Positions 1-5,769 of a DNA stretch of 16,984 bases are shown here, piece by piece. The notes beneath the pieces were generated by a model. That model saw only the letters and a program-made list of their open reading frames with translations. It was not told the DNA's origin and ran no database searches. Origin of the DNA: JAEUMD01 sp964559355 (GTDB lineage: Bacteria; Pseudomonadota; Alphaproteobacteria; Rhizobiales; Hyphomicrobiaceae); contig CAZLHQ010000067.1 of NCBI GenBank assembly GCA_964559355.1, forward strand, positions 1-16,984, written 5' to 3'. Numbering within the stretch: the first letter of the stretch is position 1; every line of letters begins with the position of its first letter. A program made the position numbers and the translations under genes.

Positions 1-11
1 AAAACAAAGGT

Positions 12-54
12 CTAGAGCCGTTCCGCGATTCCATCAAAACCGGAACGGCTCTAG
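12..54. repeat. Perfect 14-bp inverted repeat (hairpin) at the left edge
   Basis: Positions 12-25 and 41-54 are exact reverse complements (CTAGAGCCGTTCCG against CGGAACGGCTCTAG) around a 15-nt loop. Read on the minus strand, the second arm is followed by a moderately T-rich stretch (ACCTTTGTTTT). It could be the terminator of a minus-strand transcript, a dispersed intergenic repeat or a protein-binding dyad. The adjacent gene lies outside the window or starts 200 bp away, so the role cannot be fixed. Confidence 0.6.
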
Positions 55-254
55 CGAGTGCCGCCAGCCTGACGCAAGATGGCGGTAGCAAAATGCCTTT
101 TGACGTTTCGCCGGAGCTTGCACGCGCGCCGGCATGTATCGATAGAACGAGTCGAAACCCAGTGTGCTATCGACATTGACGGAAACGCCCAGCGGTTCCT
201 GTCTCGTTTGAACGCATCCTGGCCGAAGACGGCTCGCACTGTGCGGGGGCTGCC
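55..254. other. Intergenic region without a supported gene
   Basis: About 200 bp between the hairpin and the start of the nuclease-like gene. Frames are open on both strands but have no convincing ribosome binding site or recognisable protein. A G-rich run (GGGGG, about 245-249) just before the ATG at 255 probably serves as ribosome binding site for the next gene. No clear promoter could be assigned. Confidence 0.4.
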
Positions 255-1634
255 ATGTTTGGTTGGCGAAGAAAGCGCGACGGCTTCGAATGGCACGAAT
301 ATGTGCGCACCACCATTCTGGTGCGGCGGGCCAAGCGCCGTCAGCGCGTCGACGAGGTGAGGCAGGCGGCCGCCGATGGCCTCAAGGATTTCGGCGTGGC
401 TGCTGCGCATGGCCTTCATGGCGCCAAGGAAAAAGCCGCAGCCGGGATCAGACAAGCCGGTGAAAAAGGTGTCGGAGGCGCCGCCGTGGCGGCAGCTGTC
501 GGGGGCAATCTGCTGACGCGTTCGTTCCATGCCGTCGTTGCTGCGTTGTCAGGCGTGCTGCGAGCCGCCGGGTCGGCAGGCGCACGGCTCGCAGGCACGA
601 TCGGCGGACCGGCCGAAATGGCCGCCGTGCGGATACTTGCGCCGTTGGCAGACCGCCGCGTGCGTCTGGCGATCGGCGCGGCTGGCGTTGCGGCCGGCAT
701 TGCAGCGGGATTGCGTTTTGCGGCTCACGGCGCCGATGCGCGCACCATATTGATTGGCGGATTGGCAGCCGTCGCCATGCTCCTCGTTCTCATCGTCGAG
801 AGGCGCAGATCCGACGTCACGATGCGAACAACAGCGGCCGCGCCTCCAGGTGGACTAGCCAGCATCTTACCGACACCTCTGCGACGGCTTGCACCGGTGC
901 TGGGCTGGGGTGCTTTCGCAGCCGCCGTCGTATTGGGGCTCGGCAGCCTGCTCGGCCCCGGCACCACGTCGATCGGCTCGCTCGTTCCCACCAGCCGCAC
1001 GGCACAACAGCCCACAGTAAGTGACAGTGCCACGCAGCTGAGTGGGCGTGCGCAGGCCATATCCGGCGATACCTTGCGCATCTCGGGGCGCTTCGTTCAC
1101 TTGCAGCACATCGAGGCGCCCGAGAGGGGCCAAATCTGCCAGCGCGACGGAGGCAAGCCCTGGAAATGCGGAGAGCGCGCCAAGGCGGCGCTCTCCGATT
1201 TGGTACGAACCGGAAAGGTGCAGTGCACGCTGGCCGGGCCAGCAGGCAACGCAACGATTGAAGGCGATTGCAGCATCGGCAGCAAAGATCTCGGCGAAGC
1301 GCTGGTTCGCGAGGGCCATGTGTTCGCGCAATCGGGGCTGTTTGCCCAGCACTCCGCCCTCGAAAGCGAGGCGCGCGGCAAGAAACTCGGCATCTGGTCT
1401 GGCACTCAGCAGCGCCCCGCGGAATACCGCTCGTCGGTTTGGGAGGAGGCCCGCAAGGCCGCGCCCGAAGGCTGCCCGATCAAAGGTGAGGTTTCTGCGC
1501 GCGGCCGCCATTACGTGACGCCATGGATGAACGGTTATGATCGCGTGCAAGTGCGCCCGTCGCGTGGCGGCCGCTGGTTTTGCAGTGAGGCCGAGGCGCT
1601 GAACTCTGGATGGTCGCCTGCCAACTCGTCTTGA
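255..1634 (+). CDS. Membrane-anchored staphylococcal nuclease-like (thermonuclease family) protein
   Basis: A 459-aa protein. Residues 1-130 are Ala/Gly-rich and partly charged. Three hydrophobic segments follow, at about 137-155, 163-181 and 213-233. An SNase-like (OB-fold) domain spans about 262-380, and a C-terminal module at about 386-453 carries CPIKG (407-411) and WFCSEAEA (441-448), a pair often seen after bacterial SNase-like domains. The GDT motif (271-273) and the APE motif (288-290) align with the active-site strands of staphylococcal nuclease. However, the position of Arg35 reads His, Asp40 reads Glu, and no Arg is visible where Arg87 is expected (NATIEGDC region). The fold is well supported but nuclease activity is doubtful. 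The domain probably faces the periplasm, tethered to the inner membrane. It stands alone, converging on the secretion locus. The ATG at 255 follows a GGGGG run. Confidence 0.8.
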   Translation: MFGWRRKRDGFEWHEYVRTTILVRRAKRRQRVDEVRQAAADGLKDFGVAAAHGLHGAKEKAAAGIRQAGEKGVGGAAVAAAVGGNLLTRSFHAVVAALSGVLRAAGSAGARLAGTIGGPAEMAAVRILAPLADRRVRLAIGAAGVAAGIAAGLRFAAHGADARTILIGGLAAVAMLLVLIVERRRSDVTMRTTAAAPPGGLASILPTPLRRLAPVLGWGAFAAAVVLGLGSLLGPGTTSIGSLVPTSRTAQQPTVSDSATQLSGRAQAISGDTLRISGRFVHLQHIEAPERGQICQRDGGKPWKCGERAKAALSDLVRTGKVQCTLAGPAGNATIEGDCSIGSKDLGEALVREGHVFAQSGLFAQHSALESEARGKKLGIWSGTQQRPAEYRSSVWEEARKAAPEGCPIKGEVSARGRHYVTPWMNGYDRVQVRPSRGGRWFCSEAEALNSGWSPANSS

Positions 1635-1680
1635 GTGAAGCGGCGCCCTGCCACAGGGTATGAGCGATTTGGTACGAGAA

Positions 1681-1715
1681 AGCCCGCGGTCGGGTGAGGA
1701 CTCGAACCGCGGGCT
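1681..1715. terminator. Convergent intergenic hairpin, probable (bidirectional) terminator
   Basis: Perfect 10-bp arms, AGCCCGCGGT (1681-1690) and ACCGCGGGCT (1706-1715), around a 15-nt loop, between the convergent ends of the nuclease-like gene (1634) and the lyase-like gene (1911). On the minus strand the stem is followed by TTTCTCG and on the plus strand there is no T-run, so it is a better terminator for the minus-strand secretion locus. The loop contains a TTCGAGTC string on the minus strand, but the arms do not form a tRNA T-stem. Confidence 0.5.
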
Positions 1716-1825
1716 GGAGTCGCGAGCTTGCCTCGGGGGGGAGGGGAGGTTGCTCCACGACGTGATCTGACAATACGTCATACCCCCGTCGCTGTGCAAC
1801 GGAATTGGGAAACAACCTTTCCAAA

Positions 1826-1904
1826 CCGTAAATTGCCTTTGGATTCCGTAAACTGGCTACGGCTCCGGGCCGTGGCCGCCAACTCCCACCGTAACGTCCT
1901 TTGG
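1826..1904. repeat. Short degenerate direct repeats (CCGTAA type)
   Basis: CCGTAAA occurs at 1826-1832 and 1846-1852, exactly 20 bp apart, and CCGTAA again at about 1889. The first and third copies extend in similarity to CCTTTGG (1826-1842 against 1889-1904). They lie just beyond the stop codon of the lyase-like gene. Function unknown; they could be a 3' processing, protein-binding or chance pattern. Confidence 0.3.
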
Positions 1905-1910
1905 TAGCGT

Positions 1911-2774
1911 TCAGCGCCAACCGAATTCGATCGGCGACAGACGCAGGGAGCCGTTGGCGCTACTGGAAATGTCGCGTGCATTACCAGCAAAACCAACCGT
2001 CGCCACCACGCCGTCGATGCCGGTGCGCTCATCCTCGCGCAATTTGAGTTTCTTGTTCTCCGCAACCTTTTTGCCATCGACCCAGATGCGGACGACGCCA
2101 TCGGCCGCGCCCGCTGAATTGAGCACGACCTCTTCGTCGATCGTCATCCAGCGGCCGCGCGACAGCTTCACCACGCCTTCGCGACCAATCGACAGCGTGC
2201 CGTTATCATTGACCGACTTGGATTGAACACGGAATTGGCTGGCACCGTTTCTGAACCAGTGTGTGCGCAGGGCGAAACTCTTCTCGCCAGCAAGCTCGAC
2301 TCGATCAGGCATGGCCCCACCGAAAATGCCCGGCAAGGTGCCGCCCAAAGAAAAGTCGAAGTCCTCAGGCAACAGCACCGAATAGCGCAAGCAGGCATGC
2401 GTGGCCCCCGCGATGCCTAGCGGACGCCAAGCGAAGTGAATGCCGATCGGCGAGGTAGCATCGTTGGGGTCGGCACGGCCGAGCTTCACCTCGAGAGCGG
2501 CCGCAGCCGGCCCTTCGGAGAGATTGACGACGCTCGCATTGTGCATGAGGCCCTGCTCGCCGGTGCCGGCACGGGCCTGCAACTCGATCATCGACATGGG
2601 GAGCCCCTGGCTGTTCTGCAGATCGAACTTTGCCGCATTCGTGTAGGCCGCCATGCAGCCGACCGGGGTGTCGTCGAAGTACCGGTAGGAGATCACCAGA
2701 TAGGCGACGAGCAGCGTAGCAGCGATGCCGCCACCGATATTGACGATCGATTGTGCCGAAGCCTTCTTTGCCAT
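1911..2774 (-). CDS. Membrane-anchored polysaccharide-lyase-like (concanavalin A-like jelly-roll) protein
   Basis: A 287-aa protein with one N-terminal membrane anchor (about residues 11-29) and a large extracytoplasmic beta-rich domain. GGTLPGIFGG (144-153), RTHWFRNG (170-177), Trp209 and IWVDGK (230-235) recall the pattern in PL14-type alginate lyases and related jelly-roll polysaccharide-binding proteins. The enzyme class is inference; catalytic residues cannot be fixed from sequence alone, and it could be a binding protein only. It is the last gene of the minus-strand secretion locus, 25 bp after the adaptor gene, with an AGAGGA ribosome binding site before the ATG. Its place suggests it acts on or holds a surface polysaccharide linked to the exported RTX protein. 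The stop codon is TGA at 1911-1913. Confidence 0.6.
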   Translation of the reverse strand: MAKKASAQSIVNIGGGIAATLLVAYLVISYRYFDDTPVGCMAAYTNAAKFDLQNSQGLPMSMIELQARAGTGEQGLMHNASVVNLSEGPAAAALEVKLGRADPNDATSPIGIHFAWRPLGIAGATHACLRYSVLLPEDFDFSLGGTLPGIFGGAMPDRVELAGEKSFALRTHWFRNGASQFRVQSKSVNDNGTLSIGREGVVKLSRGRWMTIDEEVVLNSAGAADGVVRIWVDGKKVAENKKLKLREDERTGIDGVVATVGFAGNARDISSSANGSLRLSPIEFGWR

Positions 2775-2799
2775 GTGGTCCTCTGGTTGTCCCGTTAGT

Positions 2800-3762
2800 T
2801 CAGCCGCGGAAAGCGCGATTGATGTTTCGCATCAGCGGGTCGATCAGTTGATCGAGCAGTGTTCGCTCGCCCGACAGCAGCAGCACCTCGCTGCGCATGC
2901 CCGGCTGGAGTGTGATCGACTTTTCGATCGTGGAGCGCGGCTGGCTGAGCTCGACGCGGGCAATGAAGTAAGAAGCGCCCGTGCGGCGATCCTCCACCAC
3001 GTCGGGCGAGATCCAGGCCAGCGTTGCCGACAGCGGTCGTTGCTCGCGCCAGCTCAATGCCGTCAGCCAGACTTTGGCCGGCATTCCGGGCCGAATGTTT
3101 TCGATCTGATTGGGTTGCAGGCGCCCCTCGATGACGAGGCGATCGTCGTCGGGAACGATCTCGGCGGCGGTGGCGCCTGCCTGCAGAACGCCACCCGAAC
3201 CCTTGATGGCGAGCGAGAGAACGCGGCCAGCCTCGGGCGCGCGCACCTCGGCGCGGGAAATGTCGCGTTTGGCGATGGCAATGCGGGCGTCGAGCGCGGC
3301 CGCTTCCTTTTCGATCTCGGCCACCTGCCGCTCAAGGCCGAGCACGCGCGAGCGCGAGGCGAGCTTGCGATCCAACAGATCGCTCATCGTTTGGGCTTCC
3401 TGCCTTGCGAGAGCCAATTGGCGGCCCGCCGCATCGGCCTGCGCTTCGAGCGCGGTCAACTGTTCCCGCAAAGACGCGGTATCGAGTGTTGCGATGACGT
3501 CGCCGGCTTTGACTTTCTGCCCTTCCGATACCAGCACGGTGTCGATGGTTCCACCACGCTCGTGCTGCACCGGCTTCACGCGCGTCTCGACGATGATGGT
3601 GCCGGGCATGCCGACGCCCTTGTCGATTGGCGCCATCGCTGCGGTGCCGACGCCAAATCCGAAAAACGCAAGTACGACGAGCGCGCCTGCACGCGCGGGC
3701 CCGCCGATGTCGAGCCGGGCGAAGTGCTTGCTGGTTGCCTCTTCGGCGATGAAGGTTGTCAT
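2800..3762 (-). CDS. Type I secretion periplasmic adaptor, HlyD/PrtE family (short form)
   Basis: A 320-aa membrane-fusion protein. It has a short cytoplasmic N-terminus, one membrane segment (about 25-45), a first lipoyl half-motif with the HERGGTID and EGQKVKAGD signatures (67-88), a coiled coil from about 98 to 172, a second lipoyl half (VRAPEAGRV, 173-181) and a beta-barrel part. The C-terminus LQPGM..EV.L.SGERTLL (285-303) and RAFRG match the conserved end of type I secretion adaptors. It should link the inner-membrane ATPase to an outer-membrane TolC-like channel. Typical family members are about 430-480 aa; the loss is in the helical hairpin. It starts 12 bp after the ATPase stop codon, and the GAGGGGG ribosome binding site overlaps that stop, so the two are translationally close. 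Confidence 0.88.
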   Translation of the reverse strand: MTTFIAEEATSKHFARLDIGGPARAGALVVLAFFGFGVGTAAMAPIDKGVGMPGTIIVETRVKPVQHERGGTIDTVLVSEGQKVKAGDVIATLDTASLREQLTALEAQADAAGRQLALARQEAQTMSDLLDRKLASRSRVLGLERQVAEIEKEAAALDARIAIAKRDISRAEVRAPEAGRVLSLAIKGSGGVLQAGATAAEIVPDDDRLVIEGRLQPNQIENIRPGMPAKVWLTALSWREQRPLSATLAWISPDVVEDRRTGASYFIARVELSQPRSTIEKSITLQPGMRSEVLLLSGERTLLDQLIDPLMRNINRAFRG

Positions 3763-3774
3763 GGCGGTGCCCCC

Positions 3775-5499
3775 TCAACCCGCAGCCGGCTTCGCAAGTG
3801 GCTTGACCGAATTTCCAGTTTCCGCCGCGCTGTTGCTCCGGGCCTCGACTGGCACCGCATGGGGCTGCAATTCTGCAGGCGCTGCGATGCGAGCGATTGC
3901 GCCAGACGACATCACAACCACCGTGTCGACGAGGCGCAACAGGCGTGGATCCTGCGTCGCCAGAACCAGGCTTACGGACTTGCCCTTGAGATCTTCCAGC
4001 GCACGCATCAGATGACGCATTCCCGCGCCGTCGAGCCCCACCTCCGGCTCGTCGAGAACCAGGATCTTGGGTTTGCACGACACAGCGCGCGCCAAAGCCA
4101 CAGCCCGCCGTTCGCCCAAAGACAACGCCGAGCCCGAAGGACCTACCTCGGTTTCATATCCATTCGGCAGGCTCTGCAGGCGATCGTGAACGCCCGCCGC
4201 AATCGCTGCCGCAACTGCCGTCATGAGGCTATCGGAAGAGAAGCGGACGATATTTTCGTGCACACTTCCTTCGACCAGCATCGCCTCGTCCGGCATGTAG
4301 CCGACCGGCGGATGCTGCATGCTACGCTGCCAGCGGGCAACGGCGATGCCATCAAGGTCGGCACTCCCCGAGGTCGGCACGATGGCTCCGGCAATGACCG
4401 CGGCAAGCGTCGATTTTCCCGAACCGTTGGGACCGACGATGGCAAGGCTCGCGCCCGGCGCCAGATCCAGATTGATGCCTCGCAGCGTCGGCGTCTTGCG
4501 GCCCGTCATGTAGTGCGTAACGTCGTGCAACCGCAGTTTGCCAATAGGCTCCGCATCGTTTTCGCCCACGGCGACTTGTTGGAAATCATCGGGCAACGCC
4601 TTCAGGCGGCGATATGCGCGCCAGGCTGCCATGGCCGGCTTGATGGCGCCGACGAGCTGCTCCAGGGGCGCCAACGCACGCGCCAGCAATATTGCCGACG
4701 CGACGAGCACACCCGGGCTGACCTGATCGTTGACGACGAGCCAGGCGCCAATCGCGTAGACGGCCACCTGAGAACCGATGCGGACGCCGCGCGCCAGCGC
4801 CTTGACGAGGCTAGAGCGCTTGGCAATCGAGTAGCTTCCCGCTGTGTGTCCGCGGTTGGCGAGCTCCCAACGTTCTGCAACGCCCTTGGCAAGCCCGAGG
4901 GCGCCGGCCAGAGGCACGTTTCCGGTCGCCAGCCCCCACCATTGATTGGAGCGCTCGCGCGCCTGCTGCGCCTCCTGCTGCAATCGTTCGGTCAGCGCCG
5001 CCTGCAGCAGCGCCGCAATGAACAGCGCACCGACCGCCACCAGACCGAGAAGACCGATCAGGGGGTGCAGAAGCGCCAGCGCCAACAGGAAAATCGGCAC
5101 CCAAGGACCATCGAAGAAGGGTGTGACCGCAGAGCTTGAGATAAAGCCGCGTATCGTATCCAGCGCCCGCATGTCGCGCCGCATGTCGCTGCTGGTGACG
5201 CCGGCCTTGAGGCCATTCTCGAGCATGAACTCACCCAGCATCTGATCGATCCAGAGCGCAGAGCGGGCAAGGATGATGTCTCGTGCGATCTCGATCAGCG
5301 CCAGCGCGAGGATGGCGGCGCCAGTAATCAGGGTGAGGATGACAAGTGTCTCGATGCTGCCGAGCGGAACCACCGTCTCGAACACCTGCAAGGTGTAGAG
5401 CGGCGTTGCCAGCATCAGCACATTGATGAAGCCGGAAAAGACGAACGCAGTCGCAATCGCGCTGCGAACCTGCTTCAGCATTCGTCTTGCGGTACGCAT
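3775..5499 (-). CDS. Type I secretion ABC permease/ATPase, PrtD-like
   Basis: A 574-aa half-transporter: a membrane domain (residues 1-300) beginning with the typical INVLMLATPLYTLQVFE segment, then an ATPase domain. Visible motifs are Walker A GPNGSGKST (356-364), signature LSLGE (459-463) and Walker B ILVLDEPE (479-486) with the catalytic Glu484. Two usual switch residues are altered: the Q-loop position reads GYMPDE (Asp403 instead of Gln) and the H-loop reads LATQDP (Gln516 instead of His). No peptidase C39 domain is present, as usual for RTX exporters of this class. The start was placed at ATG 5499, preceded by GAGGGG (5510-5515); the frame continues open to a GTG at 5598, but the added 33 residues look unrelated to the family. 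It lies between the RTX gene and the adaptor gene, its expected partners. Confidence 0.87.
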   Translation of the reverse strand: MRTARRMLKQVRSAIATAFVFSGFINVLMLATPLYTLQVFETVVPLGSIETLVILTLITGAAILALALIEIARDIILARSALWIDQMLGEFMLENGLKAGVTSSDMRRDMRALDTIRGFISSSAVTPFFDGPWVPIFLLALALLHPLIGLLGLVAVGALFIAALLQAALTERLQQEAQQARERSNQWWGLATGNVPLAGALGLAKGVAERWELANRGHTAGSYSIAKRSSLVKALARGVRIGSQVAVYAIGAWLVVNDQVSPGVLVASAILLARALAPLEQLVGAIKPAMAAWRAYRRLKALPDDFQQVAVGENDAEPIGKLRLHDVTHYMTGRKTPTLRGINLDLAPGASLAIVGPNGSGKSTLAAVIAGAIVPTSGSADLDGIAVARWQRSMQHPPVGYMPDEAMLVEGSVHENIVRFSSDSLMTAVAAAIAAGVHDRLQSLPNGYETEVGPSGSALSLGERRAVALARAVSCKPKILVLDEPEVGLDGAGMRHLMRALEDLKGKSVSLVLATQDPRLLRLVDTVVVMSSGAIARIAAPAELQPHAVPVEARSNSAAETGNSVKPLAKPAAG

Positions 5500-5769
5500 A
5501 TACAAAGTGCCCCTCAGGCCAGACGCAATGCGATTGCTTGCGCCACCGGCCAGACAAGAACAGACCAGGCCCCCGCGACCGACCGATCGGAGAACCACTG
5601 CTCACGTTTACCAAAAGTGACTGAAGGAACGGCTAACGCGGATCGATGCGCGCGGCCCAAACGCGACTGCGTCTCATGCAAACGAGCGCGCCTGGCTGCA
5701 GCACAGATAGCCGGGACGCAGGATATACCCCTGTTTCCCAGCCACCACTCCGGCAAAGGTTACGAAACT
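5500..5769. other. Gap between RTX gene and transporter gene; small dyad with flanking direct repeats
   Basis: About 270 bp without a supported gene. It holds the palindrome GCAAT-GCG-ATTGC (5525-5537) flanked by two copies of GGCCAGAC (5517-5524 and 5548-5555), just upstream of the transporter start. These may mark a regulatory site for a separate transporter transcript, or be chance. I see no clear terminator after the RTX stop codon (TAG, 5770-5772). Confidence 0.3.

Noticed and set aside
51..530. Minus-strand frame of 159 codons at the left edge
   Set aside because: It overlaps the nuclease-like gene start, has no binding site and a composition typical of a shadow frame.
1685..1712. TTCGAGTCC string on the minus strand, suggestive of a tRNA T-loop
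   Set aside because: The flanking bases do not form a 5-bp T-stem, and no acceptor stem, anticodon arm or CCA end is present; it is the loop of a terminator-like hairpin.
2725..5139. Very long plus-strand open frame (about 800 codons) opposite the adaptor and transporter genes
   Set aside because: Its protein is Arg/His/Ala-rich without any domain, while the opposite strand encodes textbook HlyD and ABC transporter proteins. It is an antisense shadow of GC-rich coding DNA.
5500..5598. GTG start at 5598 for the transporter gene
   Set aside because: No ribosome binding site precedes it and the added residues do not resemble PrtD proteins; the ATG at 5499 has GAGGGG upstream.
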